Assembly (NCBI GenBank): GCA_903813345.2 | Contig: CAIIXF020000009.1 | Location: 30,104,740-30,168,739 of the forward strand | DNA from: Owenia fusiformis | Lineage: Eukaryota; Annelida; Polychaeta; Sabellida; Oweniidae | Direction of reading: 5' to 3' | Length of the DNA stretch: 64,000 nucleotides | In this document: positions 36,911-48,427 of the stretch, piece by piece | How positions within the stretch are numbered: the first letter of the stretch is position 1 | Layout: every line of letters starts with the position of its first letter | Made by a program: the position numbers and the translations under genes | Notes under the pieces: model-generated | Told to the model about the DNA's origin: nothing | What the model saw: only the letters and a program-made list of their open reading frames with translations | Database searches by the model: none

Positions 36911-37189
36911 GTATATATGATGTTATTTTATTCTGTTTTTATATGTTATTTGATTTGCAAATTAGTTGATTAGAATCTACATTTATTATGTTAATTATCC
37001 CAGAACATACTTTAGTGTACTCTTAAATAAGCATATCCATAATTAACTCAATAAGCTAACTTCTTTCTAAAGCCTGTCCTTAACTACCACAATGCCATGT
37101 GAACATTGCTCTATCAAATTCAGTCTTTGCGCAATATACAGTTATGCTAGATAGCAACCTTATTGACACACCATATTATATACTCATAG

Positions 37190-37312
37190 GGTAAACTGGT
37201 GTATGAGTTGATAGGTGTACCACCAACAGGGCAGTACTTTGCAGTTGATCCTAACAATGGAGATATCTCTGTTAAGACTGACTTAACAAGAGATGATCAA
37301 AGCCCATACATT
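37190..37312 (+). CDS. Cadherin short exon 3 (EC3 core)
   Basis: 41 codons, G-type start GKLVYELIG, core YFAVDPNNGDISVKTDL, ends SPYI|GTAAGT. The nearby LTRDD is the nearest thing to the canonical DRE calcium motif. Confidence 0.9.
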
Positions 37313-37590
37313 GTAAGTAAACCATATATATGTGCAGAATATCCATCATCAGCAGGTCAAGGAAAATGCAGTCATATAAATCTAGAAACAGAAAAGGGGT
37401 GTCAAGGAATGAGAATAGATCCATGCTTAAGAAATTTGATTTCTTACTTTAGACAGGATTAACCAAAAGCTTAACTTAATTGAGGGGGTTTTCTTTGTAA
37501 AATTATCTATGTACATGATATTCCATGTTTCTGAATGCTTGGTAAGATAATTATAAATTCACAATGTTCTCTATAAATTCACAATTTCAG

Positions 37591-37773
37591 GCGGAAGTAG
37601 TTGCTTATGATGACTTGAACCCAGAAGTGCGTGCTACAGCAACTGTTACAATCATTGTGTCTAGAAATGAGCATGGACCTGTGTTTAGTGAGAACCCATA
37701 CCTGGCAGATGCATCTGAGAACACACCTCTTGGTCAAGAACTCAAGAACATCACAGCCACAGATGAAGATGAT
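37591..37773 (+). CDS. Cadherin long exon 4 (EC3/EC4)
   Basis: 61 codons, starts AEVVAYDDLNP, even-type linker SRNEHGPVF, SENTPLGQ, ends NITATDEDD. The donor is GTTAGT rather than GTAAGT. Confidence 0.88.
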
Positions 37774-38157
37774 GTTAGTGTTATCCAATTTGCAATCCTG
37801 CCCATAAGTTAACTACTGTTTAAAAATTTTGACCCTACATTTTCTTCATATCACTTATAATGGTTAATTGAGCTTATAATTGATCAAAAACACAATTAGT
37901 TTATTTCTTTTCTAATTCTTGTACATGTAAGTACTAAGTCTGCTACTGAGTATTCCAATAAAACTGACATTTCTCTGGTGTCTCGAGTTTGCTTGTCCAA
38001 ACAAATACATGTAATTGAAATTGAGCAGTTCGCAGTGCAAATACAGCAAATCCCATTCTGCTCATAAAGTTTACTGTGACTACGTATTTTTAGTAAATAC
38101 AAAAATAAAGAAATTGATACACTCTTATACATACAGTTTATTGTGTATGTTTATTAG

Positions 38158-38280
38158 GATGTAATCAGCTACAGAATTGTTGGAGGAGAAGAAGAATTGA
38201 AATATTTCTACCTCAATCCTGACAATGGCAAGCTTATACTGAGACGATCATTGCATCCAGGGACACAGACCCTCTATAAT
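38158..38280 (+). CDS. Cadherin short exon 4 (EC4 core)
   Basis: 41 codons, D-type start DVISYRIVGG, core YFYLNPDNGKLILRRSL, ends TLYN|GTAAGT. Confidence 0.9.
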
Positions 38281-38643
38281 GTAAGTATCCAATACTTTGA
38301 ATGAAATTGATGTTAGGTGCACTGTATGGGGATCTAATCCATGGTCTCCTGGTGTCTGGCCAATGGGAACCATAGTTTCTATACTATACTATATGTCATA
38401 TAGTGCGCCTCTGAATTTTATATGTAATATAATCCCCATTTATTCAATTCTGAATGTGTTACTGGTGTATTCTTACGATAAATGCATTACAGTCTTTAAC
38501 ATTTGAGCTGGATTTAAAATACATGCATACAGTCCATATGTATGCTTTAACTGAAAATTCAAGAAATTGGTCTGAATTGTTTTCAATAATTGTTAACTGA
38601 ATGATTGGAAAAATTCTATCATCTGAGAAAAATTCTGTTTTAG

Positions 38644-38835
38644 ATTACTGTTGAAGCAAGTGACAACAGCTCACCAGAGAGATTTGCTAGAAGCCAAGTG
38701 TTAGTGAAAGTTGATCGTGATACGCATCTCCCCGTGTGGACAAAAGATCCAGAGGATCCAACCATTGATGAAAATAGACCTGAGGATCCTACTGATCCTA
38801 TCACTCATGTCAATGCAACTGATCCTAACCTCAAG
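38644..38835 (+). CDS. Cadherin long exon 5 (EC4/EC5)
   Basis: 64 codons, starts ITVEASDNSSP, odd-type linker DRDTHLPVW (Trp replaces the usual Phe), a Pro/Asp-rich stretch DENRPEDPTDP, ends NATDPNLK with a GTTAGT donor. Confidence 0.88.
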
Positions 38836-38967
38836 GTTAGTTTTCACTTACATATATTTTTAATAAAACCTTAATCACATTGCGATATACAAACAGAATA
38901 AAGCATATGGTACAACATGACAAATGTCGATTTATGATCTTTTACCATTTGTCCAATTTGATTGTAG

Positions 38968-39096
38968 GGTGAACTTGTGTATGAGCTCAATGGAGTTTAT
39001 CCATCAGAGGAATTCTTTGGTGTAAACAGGAAGACTGGCGCCATCTATGTGAAAAAGTCTCCACGCCTTGACCCTGCCAAGAGAGACCGCTATTCA
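38968..39096 (+). CDS. Cadherin short exon 5 (EC5 core)
   Basis: 43 codons, G-type start GELVYELNG, core FFGVNRKTGAIYVKKS, ends RDRYS|GTATGA. Closest in-window relative is the EC11 core (61733-61861). Confidence 0.9.
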
Positions 39097-39285
39097 GTAT
39101 GAAAATAATAATTGTACATTAATCATGATAAAAATTTCTTTTGACCACATTATTTCATGAAAAATTGGTATATGACTGTTATTTAAAAAAAGCAAAAATA
39201 TATATAGAATGAGAAAATCTCCAATAAGTTTACAGTTCATGTTTAAATGCAAAGCAAGAATTCAGACTTTCAATTATAATTTCAG

Positions 39286-39471
39286 TTGAAAATTGATGCC
39301 TATGATACAGCCTACCCCAAGAATGTTATCACCACCTACATCACTGTGTATGTCACAAGAAATCCTTCACGCCCTGTGTTTCCCGTTGATCCTGAGCAAC
39401 CCAAGATTCCTGAAGATATTGATCCTGGAACAGAAGTTAAGCCACATGTAACTGCAGAGGACCCTGATGGG
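39286..39471 (+). CDS. Cadherin long exon 6 (EC5/EC6)
   Basis: 62 codons, starts LKIDAYDTAYP, even-type linker TRNPSRPVF, ends TAEDPDG|GTAGGT. AYDTxYP is shared only with long exon 12. Confidence 0.9.
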
Positions 39472-39875
39472 GTAGGTGTCTTATTAGAACAGCAAATTGA
39501 ATTCCAATGTCAAATCATTGATATCTTAATGAAATATATAGGGGTTATACCAGTATTCAAGCTGATATGGGATAAAGAGTTTATCATATATCTTTCCAAG
39601 GAGACTGAAGACCAAGGGACCGAGGGAATATTTCCTGAGTGATAAACTTTATCCAAAACTGACTATACGACATAACCTGTGTAGATTAAACTTGAAGGCT
39701 TCCCAACATGATGGCATTCGTTTAGTATGTTTCTTGTTCATCATTTTCATCACAAAGTTCCATAAATGTCCTTTAACTCACAGTTTGCTAACATTTAAAT
39801 AAATAATTTATTATTATCCAGAAATGATGATATATATGTAATGAATACATAACTCATGAGACTCTTTTGTTATAG

Positions 39876-40007
39876 GATGAGGTTACTTATGAACTGGTGG
39901 GTGATGAACTGGCTAAGGAACATTTCTATGTTGATCCTAGCACAGGACAGATCTATGTGAAGAAGCCTCTCACTGAGGGGGAGAAACCACTGCCAGACTT
40001 CTATAAT
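39876..40007 (+). CDS. Cadherin short exon 6 (EC6 core)
   Basis: 44 codons, the longest short exon, D-type start DEVTYELVGD, core HFYVDPSTGQIYVKKPL, ends DFYN|GTAAGA. Confidence 0.9.
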
Positions 40008-40608
40008 GTAAGAGCATCTATTATTATATTAACTCAAAATAATAGTGTTATGTTCAAAGTTACCTATTTGCCATATGCAATAAAGCATGGTCATAATTTG
40101 TCATATTTAAAATATCTGGCTCATAATTTTAGCATGAAACCATATCCCTTAGAAATGCCAAATAGGTTAAGTAGCTTTAAACTGCAAATGAACACTTGTT
40201 GAACAAGGTGACCCGCAATTGTAGATGTAATTGAACAACATTTCATTAATTATGTATCATTTACTCCAGTTACAGTGACAGAGCTTGGACCCAAAAAATA
40301 AAAATCAATACTGTTGTGAACTTTGTATATTTTATTTTGGGTAACACTTGCCTTATGACTTTGATCTTCAGTGTGTTCTTACATTTAGTTATAGCAGCAG
40401 AGCACTGAAAGTAATAACTAATAACTGAATGTCTCACAATTTGACAATTTATAGGCACTGTAGTTTCAAGTTAAATTTTATTCAACAGTTCAATATTCAA
40501 TTTCTTTTTAATGCAATTTGATTCCCTTATTGACATTGAAATCAGACTGTTTTGTATTTGATATTATTATAAGCCCCTCTTATTTGGTAAATTAATATTT
40601 TTTCCCAG

Positions 40609-40794
40609 TTAACAATCAAGGCTACAGATAATGGTGAACCACCTAAGTCTTCCTATACAAATGTTATTGTGAACGTCGATCGTGACAAGTTTGCGCCAGA
40701 ATTCGCTGGGACACCATACAACAAAACTCTGGATGAGGATGTCCCAATAACCACACCTGTTGTCACGGTAACAGCAACAGATGCTGACCAATGG
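40609..40794 (+). CDS. Cadherin long exon 7 (EC6/EC7)
   Basis: 62 codons after a strong TTTTTTCCCAG acceptor. Starts LTIKATDNGEPP (canonical TDNGEP), odd-type linker DRDKFAPEF, ends TATDADQW|GTGAGT. Confidence 0.92.
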
Positions 40795-40840
40795 GTGAGT
40801 ATAATTGTACTTGTTTATCTCTTCTAATATTCATTGTCAT

Positions 40841-41020
40841 GAGTAAAAGTTAATACTAATATGTTTATGACCTTGTGTTATGTAACATAATGATTAAATC
40901 TAGATTTCCATCAACAGACTCTAATATATCGAGTAAAAGTTAATACTAATATGTTTATGACCTTGTGTTATGTAACATAATGATTAAATCTAGATTTCCA
41001 TCAACAGACTCTAATATATC
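40841..41020. repeat. Perfect 90 bp tandem duplication in a cadherin intron
   Basis: 40841-40930 and 40931-41020 are identical, both starting GAGTAAAAGTTAATACTAAT. There is no coding content. Perfect identity means a very recent duplication or an assembly artefact. Confidence 0.95.
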
Positions 41021-41140
41021 GACATTGTCACATTGTTGAGCATAATATCAAGCTATCTTGCTACAGGGTGATCTTCTGCAATAATATAGTAACTACATAA
41101 ATTCAACATACCAATATGGTACAATAAATCTCATTTACAG

Positions 41141-41263
41141 GGTGATCTTGTGTATGAGATAGAGAGTGTGTCTCCCCCTGCAGAACTATTCTCTATCAAC
41201 CCATCTACAGGTGCTATAACAGTTTCCAAGTCCCTGGAGAGTGGCAGTCAACCTATGTATAAA
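41141..41263 (+). CDS. Cadherin short exon 7 (EC7 core)
   Basis: 41 codons, G-type start GDLVYEIES, core LFSINPSTGAITVSKSL, ends PMYK|GTAAGA. Confidence 0.9.
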
Positions 41264-41564
41264 GTAAGAAGTCTTTGATGAACTATCAGATAGTAATAAA
41301 TTGCATGTCATCATGTTTCAAAAAGTAATGCCAGGAAAAATAAAATATAAAATAAGAGATTTTTTTATTTGATATATTTCTTGCCTTCTACCCTCATATA
41401 TATTTGAATTTTGATGTGTATCCATAGTTTTTGAGATCGTCCCGCCATACTTATAGGAAAATTTAACATGCATGTCATTTATTTCAAGATTACGTTATGC
41501 AGGAATCTTTTGTTCCATTCATCAGGCTGGGTCATTAATTTCTCCGTGTTTTATAACATTGCAG

Positions 41565-41747
41565 CTTGTGGTTGCTGCCTACAGCTCGAGGTACCCTAAT
41601 AACAAGGGACATGCAGATGTTACAGTCTATATCACACGTAACCTGAATGGGCCTAAATTCCCCGATGGTGGATTCAAGGCAAAGGTTGGGGAGACCATCC
41701 CTAATGGTGACCATGTTACAACAGTCACAGCAACGGATGATGATAAC
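41565..41747 (+). CDS. Cadherin long exon 8 (EC7/EC8)
   Basis: 61 codons, starts LVVAAYSSRYP, even-type linker TRNLNGPKF, ends TATDDDN|GTAAGG. The AYD aspartate is replaced by Ser. Confidence 0.9.
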
Positions 41748-41965
41748 GTAAGGACATTGACTGATTTTTTAGATCAAAGCTTTGTCTCACTGTCCATTTC
41801 TCACCTTTAGTTAAAAAGCAAGATTATTCCAAGGAGGCATTTCCATTTGATTGAATTTATATGCTAACTTTTGAATGGTTGAATTAGGTTTATCACCACT
41901 TTTTGATGTCAATCTATTGATGTACATGTACATGTAAGTATGTAGTGTTTACTTTGTTATTTTAG

Positions 41966-42088
41966 GACCCATTATACTACACATTGGAGGGAGATTCCAA
42001 CTGCACAGAATATTTCTATATTGATAGTTCAACAGGGAAGGTTTACCTCAAGAAACTCCTTACCGAGACCACGATATTGCAGTTCCAG
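41966..42088 (+). CDS. Cadherin short exon 8 (EC8 core)
   Basis: 41 codons, D-type start DPLYYTLEGD, core YFYIDSSTGKVYLKKLL, ends LQFQ|GTAAAA. An unpaired Cys with an NCT sequon precedes the core. Confidence 0.9.
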
Positions 42089-42515
42089 GTAAAACTATAA
42101 TACCATTAGCAATACAAACATATTATTTAATAATCAGTCACCTTTGTATATCCTTCCAAGGTTCCAATGGGTCTATAGTGTGTGTGTTAGTTATGATGCT
42201 TTATGCTTAACAAAAAAGCGATCCAAAATATTTGAACTAATATTTTGATCACTCCTTATGTGTCTTGAAATTGTTTGTTTGGAAAAAAGACCAAAACTCA
42301 AAATTGAAATACTGAAGTGATAATATGTGGCTAGTTGGTTTCGAATTTTGTAAACACGACATGATGCACTGACTGTAATACTTCATAGTATGACTCCATA
42401 TATCAGGATGGAACCCTGGGAGCCAATATTCCTTGGTTGATATTGGATGTCAATTCTGGAGAATTTCCACATATACTTTTTTATTATTTAATATGTTATT
42501 GTTGATGTTATGCAG

Positions 42516-42698
42516 TGTGTTATACGTGCCAATGACCAAGCTGTGCCAAACTCCAAATCTGCTGATACTCCTCTGATCATTGATGTAGACAGAACATTCA
42601 AGGGGCCAAGTTTTACAGTAGATTACACCACAAGGAATGTATCTGAAACGACACCTGTTGGTCAACTTGTTGCTGTTCCTGAGATTACGAGCACAGGG
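42516..42698 (+). CDS. Cadherin long exon 9 (EC8/EC9), calcium motif lost
   Basis: 61 codons, starts CVIRANDQAVP, odd-type linker DRTFKGPSF, SETTPVGQ. The usual ATDxD is replaced by PEITSTG, so the calcium-binding aspartates of this interface are absent. The donor is GTAAGA. Its downstream intron is the second largest seen and holds possible alternative exons. Confidence 0.88.
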
Positions 42699-42864
42699 GT
42701 AAGAAGTGAAAGCTTCTCACTACATTAATGCATGGATTTCAAGATAATTGCTGGTGCATATTTTGAACTAATAAACTGTTGTATATATGCATGTCATTTA
42801 TATTTCATTGTGTAAAATCTGCTGGTTTAATTTTGGAATTAAAGTTTTTTCGACTTCTTTTCAG

Positions 42865-42969
42865 AATGACAATCTGGTATGTTGTAATTTCGTTGTTGTA
42901 AATGTTTTTTTTTTAGTTTTATTTAGATATCAATATAAGGGTGGTGTAAAGACAGATTGGGTTTTGTAA
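42865..42969 (+). other. Candidate alternative last exon with a hydrophobic segment
   Basis: After a CTTCTTTTCAG acceptor in phase 0 the frame reads NDNLVCCNFVVVNVFFLVLF, then RYQYKGG, and stops at TAA (42967-42969). It would give a membrane segment and a very short basic tail directly after long exon 9. T-rich intron DNA often reads as hydrophobic, and NDNLV also resembles the opening of an ordinary short cadherin exon, so it may be a decayed exon or chance. Confidence 0.25.
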
Positions 42970-43389
42970 AGGTTGCTTTATTGCAAAGAATTATCTCCAG
43001 TAGTCTCATAATATTTAAGATAACCACGAAATTTATTCACACAATTTTTGACAAGAATGTTGAGTTAATAAATACCTGAGTAAAAATGAGAGATATCAGT
43101 CTATTGGAGATAATTGAGGAGATATGGATTGATGCCTTTTATCAGGGCCTCCCTTGATGCTTGTACACAGTTGGAGATCACCTGGATGCTTTGAATGTTT
43201 AGCTTTGTGTCTGCTTTCACCATTTAAATGGGTTTTTGGGAACCTTTTCAAAGGTTTGAAGAATATTTGGGAGTGATGGTTGAGATTTATCATTTACTCA
43301 AGTAATGGGCTTCTGGTTTCATAGAGAATTTTGCTTGTTATTTTTTTCATTCATTTCATGTTTGCTTTGTTTGTTATACCGTACTTGTT

Positions 43390-43530
43390 TTATGCACAGT
43401 GCATATTTAATGCACAGTGCTTGTTTTATGCACAGTGCTTATTTAATGCACAGTGCTTGTTTTACATGCACTGTGCAGTGCTTATTTAATACACAGTGCT
43501 TATTTAATGTATTATTTAATGCACAGTGAA
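43390..43530. repeat. TGCACAGTGCTTATTTA microsatellite
   Basis: About seven copies of a 17 bp unit (TTATGCACAGTGCTTGT / TTAATGCACAGTGCTTAT). Non-coding. Confidence 0.85.
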
Positions 43531-43615
43531 GAAACACAATTTATTCCATTTTATTTCTTGTATACTATATATACAACATGTACTGTATATGTTCCTATTA
43601 CATATGGTATTTCAG

Positions 43616-43639
43616 GGGCGAAGAAAACGTCAGAGCCAG
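43616..43639 (+). other. Candidate 24 nt microexon, GRRKRQSQ
   Basis: TGGTATTTCAG acceptor, eight codons GRRKRQSQ, then GTAAAC donor, phase 0 on both sides. RRKR would be a basic, furin-like cleavage motif or a post-membrane stop-transfer patch. The evidence is only splice sites and phase. Confidence 0.2.
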
Positions 43640-44437
43640 GTAAACTGTATAGAACTAGAAAAAAAATGAAAAGAATAGATATACTCAGGTGTAATACCTA
43701 CTTTTAACACCCCTCCCCCTAGTTATACTGTTGTTAATAATGATTGCCAACATTTGACTCGAACCCTCTTTTGAAAAATTATTTATTGAAGGCAGAATCA
43801 GATCAAGTATAAGTTGCCTTTTCAAAATATTTAATGAAGACTAACGGTTTTAGATTTATCTGTTCATTTTTTCTATAAATTGCAGATACATGTATCAACT
43901 TTCAAAATTTATCTTAATAATTTTGTACTCTATTTGACATCACTGAACTTTTGGGACTTAATATGTAAGACTTTGCTTTTAATGATGAATGTACTTCTTA
44001 TTCAATTCTAATTCAACTCTACGTCCTGGTTATTTCTATAATGAAATCTTCAAAATGATTTGAAAAATATGATTTTCTTGGTGGGATTAACTACTCCAGT
44101 AGTTGCTGTGTGACTTTTTACCATTATGGAAAAAGTGATAAGTAAAGTACATGACTGTTTCTCCAGACTATACCTATAATCGCTGAATTCATTTGTTTAT
44201 ATCGTACAATTTGAGTTTGTATAGATAGAATATAAATGTGTGCACAATTTCTGAGTGTGACCCCATCTTTTCTAATACCATCTCTGTATACATATGTAAA
44301 AGTATATACCTTAACATTAGTAGCACATGAATAATTACATTAGTGAATGATTTAGGTAATCAACATTTATATCACTATCTATATACTAGATATAGTAGTT
44401 GAAATGCACATAATTAAGTATTTCCTATTGATTTCAG

Positions 44438-44488
44438 TCAACCAGGAGTGACAGATATGATCCTGTTGACATTTATAGTGAAATGTAG
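44438..44488 (+). other. Candidate alternative last exon, STRSDRYDPVDIYSEM
   Basis: CTATTGATTTCAG acceptor then 16 codons and a TAG stop, in phase 0. The peptide looks like the end of a cytoplasmic tail (Tyr-rich, acidic, DIYSEM). It fits in frame after the 24 nt candidate microexon. No poly(A) signal is obvious nearby. Confidence 0.22.
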
Positions 44489-44559
44489 CATTGATTTTCC
44501 ATAAAATTATTTCTTGGATTTTTGGTTCATTATTGAATGATTGAACCCCAGAGAATTAT

Positions 44560-44830
44560 TATCCCAACGAACAAAGTTAGAATGGGATATACTGAAACCG
44601 TCCATCCATCTGTCTTTCTGTATTCATCCACCCCTCTGGAGCATAATTCCGATACTGACTGATTATCTTTAAGTTTTTTTTATAGTTTTTTTTTATAAGT
44701 TTGATATTTGCAGAAATGTTGAGATATTAACAATGTATTTAAGACTAAATTGCAATTATTTTGACATGTTTTACACTTATGAAATTTTTATCTCTAGAAT
44801 TCAAAATGGCTGCCATTGTGGAGGCATTTA
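44560..44830. repeat. Dispersed repeat fragment related to 235-1250
   Basis: CAACGAACAAAGTTAGAATGGGATATAC followed by CCATCCATCTGTCTTTCTGT and later AAAATGGCTGCCATTG, as at 240-340 and 60770-61080. Non-coding. Confidence 0.7.
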
Positions 44831-46052
44831 TTCTACTTCGTTCCAAAAAAGCACTAACATCAACATTTAAAAAAAAAACTCTTCATGAATATTTAGTGTC
44901 TTGGTATTAACAAGTAAATGCTAAATATTTTTTAAGGAATGATATATTGTTCGTTTGGATTCACTAAACCATGGAGTTGCTGTTATTTCTTGTTTTATAT
45001 TGGTTTTGATGTGTGAGAAAGATACATTTTAGCCAATATAAAATGTTTCTACAAAATCTATTCTTTAATTTGAACTATTTTTTATTACTTTCTATGTCAC
45101 CATCACAAGCATCTGTAACAAATGGCAGGTGGTGACATTTTACATGTTAAAATGTCTTGAATTGATTCTACGTTTGTCAGTAATCACTATCAGTTACTTC
45201 AAAAAACTCCCCTTTTTGTTGTTCAGCTAATATACAATCTATATTTTGATTCCACTGAATTGAGTTTCACTGAGAGTCGAGTTGACACATATTTTAGACA
45301 ATATAAAATGAAATAAGGGGTAGGCCATTAGATAATAAGGAATTTTACATTTCACGTTCATAGAGTGGTGATGAGTACAGATACAGTACCATTCAATGGT
45401 ATAGCATGGATCTTTTAAAATGTAAATCAAATTAAAGCTAATTAATGATGGACTTTAATGCTGTCAAATCTCTTCTCAGTTCTACATATTTGAAAAGAAA
45501 TTCTTCTGTAATCAGGGCTTAAAAGTCACCTTGTGGCCACTAGAATGTTAGTTGAAAAATACTTGTTGCTTTGATTTATTATAAGTTTCATATGTTTCTG
45601 CAGTTTAGAAAAGTTAATGTTGAAATGGTAACATTTCTCGGATCCAATGGTCTATCCCTTGATTTTTATGTTTTATAAAGAGTTAAACTGATCATTATTT
45701 ATAATTTAATAAAAAGAATCTTATAAACATCTCCATGATGCATTTTGTATACCAGTGCCATGGATTCAACAAAAGTAAATCATGCAATTTCACTATTGAA
45801 GCTATAAGTGTCATGGAAACCTATGAAGAAATTCAAATGGATTTTTTCACACAGCCCAAATAAATGCATGCATTTTGAGATGATCTCTCCATTCTTTTTA
45901 TATTTGTCATGTTTCGCTGACCATGCTTTCCTCAAGCTTTGCACTTGATTTTACATTATAGCATTCATCTAAAGTCATCTTTTGAATTTCATTTTTGTAA
46001 TATCTTTAGGACTTGTAATCCCAGATATGTAGTAGATTTGCTGTGGTTACAG

Positions 46053-46178
46053 GGCCATAAGTTTGAGATGGTTGGTAATTATCCTGGAGATGTATTCTTT
46101 GAGATACACCCTAACACTGGGGCAATCACCGTTAAGAAAAGTTTGCTGGAGGACTCACTCAAAACAGTAAAGTATGAG
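46053..46178 (+). CDS. Cadherin short exon 9 (EC9 core)
   Basis: 42 codons, variant G-type start GHKFEMVGNYP, core VFFEIHPNTGAITVKKSL, ends VKYE|GTATGT. It follows the long exon that lost its calcium motif. Confidence 0.88.
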
Positions 46179-46642
46179 GTATGTCTTTGTATATCATATA
46201 GCAAACTAAATGTCTGCAAAAAGTGCATTAAAGTAAAAATGCCAAGTAGAATTATAGTAAAACCTGACTAGGTGGTACTTCTAAAACTTGTTCTACTTGG
46301 GATTGATTTCTCACTTGTAGAGGTTCATTTTTTTTTATTTCATTAAAACATAATAACATTTTTACATATTCTTGGTCGTGACACCTTTTAACACTAAGTC
46401 AGTTAATCTTGGGACTGAAAGGTATTCCAATTCTAGAGGTGTTCCATTTAACAAGTTTCACTGTATACTCAGAGCATGAAATTGCCTTCAGACCCTTTTA
46501 AAATTCAAGGAGCAAAATTATATGATTTCTCCATTAAGTCAGATAAAATATAACAATGGTATTAATATATCGACGAATGGAATTCTATTCCATATTTCAC
46601 TATACATGTACATAATAATTACAGAATTATTTTTTTAAATAG

Positions 46643-46831
46643 CTTCGTGTAGCAGTGTACTACACAGACTTCCCTTACTATAAATCCTACACTACAATAG
46701 CCATCAACTGTCTTCGCAACCAGAATGGGCCCCAGTTCCCCACAGGGGTGGTATATAGGGTCACTATAGAGGATGACAAACCTACAGGGGAGCAAGTTAT
46801 TACAGTTACTGCTACAGACAATGATGATTCT
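46643..46831 (+). CDS. Cadherin long exon 10 (EC9/EC10)
   Basis: 63 codons, starts LRVAVYYTDFP, even-type linker LRNQNGPQF, ends TATDNDDS|GTAAGT. One Cys (NCLRN) sits just before the linker. Confidence 0.9.
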
Positions 46832-46959
46832 GTAAGTGACATTATCTTATCTTATACATGTGATAATGTAGGAAATATCCTTCAATATGTAGATTTAGTT
46901 CGCCACTCAATATACCTACATTTTATTTTGAATGCAAAATAATAAGGTTTATATGGCGC

Positions 46960-47340
46960 CTGCCACATTCCCCCACAGACAAGATGAAACCAAAATGGGG
47001 TGTCGACTTTTGGCAATCAACCGAAGATACCTCAAGAAAAACCGGAGATTGCCGAAGATTGCCGAAGCTTTTCTTTGCAAACGAAGTTGGCCGAGGGTAC
47101 CACGAATGAGAAGAGGATGCCTCTAATTGGTCAAAAATAGAGGCTCGGCATTCTCCGTCAGATTGAATCGGCGAAATTCGGTTGTATGGCTTACCTTCAG
47201 TTGTATGGCTTACCTTCGGCTGCATGGCCCAACCTCGATTGATTGGAAAAGATGCTGTCCCAACCAAAATGACAACCTATATTGAAAAGAAAAAAAAAAT
47301 GACAACCTATATAGCTAGCACTTCAAAAAAGTGTCAAAAA
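46960..47340. other. GC-richer island in a cadherin intron
   Basis: Contains CCGGAGATTGCCGAAG with GATTGCCGAAG repeated, and GTTGTATGGCTTACCTTC twice in tandem. It differs in base composition from the flanking intron, which suggests an inserted element. Open frames on both strands have no recognisable domain. Confidence 0.5.
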
Positions 47341-47619
47341 ATATTTTCCAATTCATTTTACTGACCACGAAAATTGAGCATATAGCAATGGTCCATGACC
47401 ATTCATGGCATTTTCTTCAATATAAACATTCAACTTTGTAACTTATACAAGATTTTTTTCATAAATTTCCTTCAATCTCCAGAGGAACCCAAGCCGAACA
47501 GATTCAGATAAAAATTGACATAGATTCACAAGGTTTATGTTGATAAATACATACTGATACCTCAATTGTTCATTTAGGTTTTGATACATGTACTAAGTAT
47601 TTAACTGATTATTTTGCAG

Positions 47620-47742
47620 GATAGTCTGATATATACAATAACAGGGGATGCCACAGCTAGAGAATTCTTCCTGATTGATCCATTGTCTGGCGAAATTCAG
47701 CTGAAAAAAACTGTCCGTTATGATGAAAGCTTAACATATGAG
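47620..47742 (+). CDS. Cadherin short exon 10 (EC10 core)
   Basis: 41 codons, D-type start DSLIYTITGD, core FFLIDPLSGEIQLKKTV, ends LTYE|GTATTA. Confidence 0.9.
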
Positions 47743-48004
47743 GTATTAAGATTGTATCCATCATTTATGTGCTGCTTTAATGCAACATTTTAGATAATGA
47801 GATTACATATTTGAGATACTATATAGACCATTTAAAAGAATTATATACCTAAGATTTGGCCAAAAAAATAATAAAAGCATTATGAAAAGTTTGTAAATCA
47901 GGGTTAATGATTTTTGAGTACATTCAGATTCAGTACAAGTGTTATCAACTGAGCCAATCCATATAAGAATAGTTGTTGACCTGTTGCATTCTAAACCTTT
48001 TCAG

Positions 48005-48181
48005 CTTGCTGTCTCAGCAGCAGATCCCCAGGACAGGTATGGGTCAACTACAGTGTATGTTGATGTGAACCGTGATTCAAGGCCACCATTGTTTATAGGC
48101 AGTTACTTTGGTAATGTAGCTGAGAATGATCCTATTGGTTACTCTGTTGTCACCGTGGTAGCCAATGATCCAGATCTCAAG
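48005..48181 (+). CDS. Cadherin long exon 11 (EC10/EC11)
   Basis: 59 codons (shortest long exon), starts LAVSAADPQDR, odd-type linker NRDSRPPLF, AENDPIGY, ends VANDPDLK|GTATTG. It lacks the Pro normally found after the AxD motif. Confidence 0.9.
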
Positions 48182-48427
48182 GTATTGTCGTCTCAAATCT
48201 TCAAGTTAATAACTTAAAGCAGCTTGTCATGAAATATCTTTGTCACAACTTGTCACCACTCATTTGTGCTTTTGTGAAATATTGCCTTGATATTTCTTTT
48301 AGTGACTTACAGGATTCATAGTATTCATCAATCCTGTTGTCATTTGAATTTTAGTCTTGCTACATTGCATTTATACTTATATCACAGATTCACAGTCCAT
48401 ATAGCTACATGCACCTACATATTATAC

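Larger units (their letters stand above)
42699..46052. other. 3.35 kb cadherin intron with possible alternative exons
   Basis: Mostly AT-rich. It holds three in-phase candidate exons (42865-42969, 43616-43639, 44438-44488; listed separately), a TGCACAGTGCTTATTTA microsatellite (43390-43525) and a dispersed repeat at 44560-44830. The rest shows nothing I can name. Confidence 0.6.
33656..48004. other. Small cadherin introns without further content
   Basis: Introns of 34048-34671, 36352-36718, 37774-38157, 38281-38643, 39472-39875, 40008-40608, 41264-41564, 42089-42515 and 46179-46642 are AT-rich and show no gene, RNA or clear repeat on either strand. Open frames running from exons into these introns end at the first stop and are not coding extensions. 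Confidence 0.65.

Noticed and set aside
43305-43529. Hydrophobic frame that could be a membrane exon
   Set aside because: It runs straight into the TGCACAGTGCTTATTTA microsatellite and derives its hydrophobicity from T-rich DNA.
46923-47267. 114-codon minus-strand frame with several Ser/Pro stretches
   Set aside because: It overlaps the GC-richer inserted island with internal tandem words; an opposing frame is also open, and no domain is recognisable.
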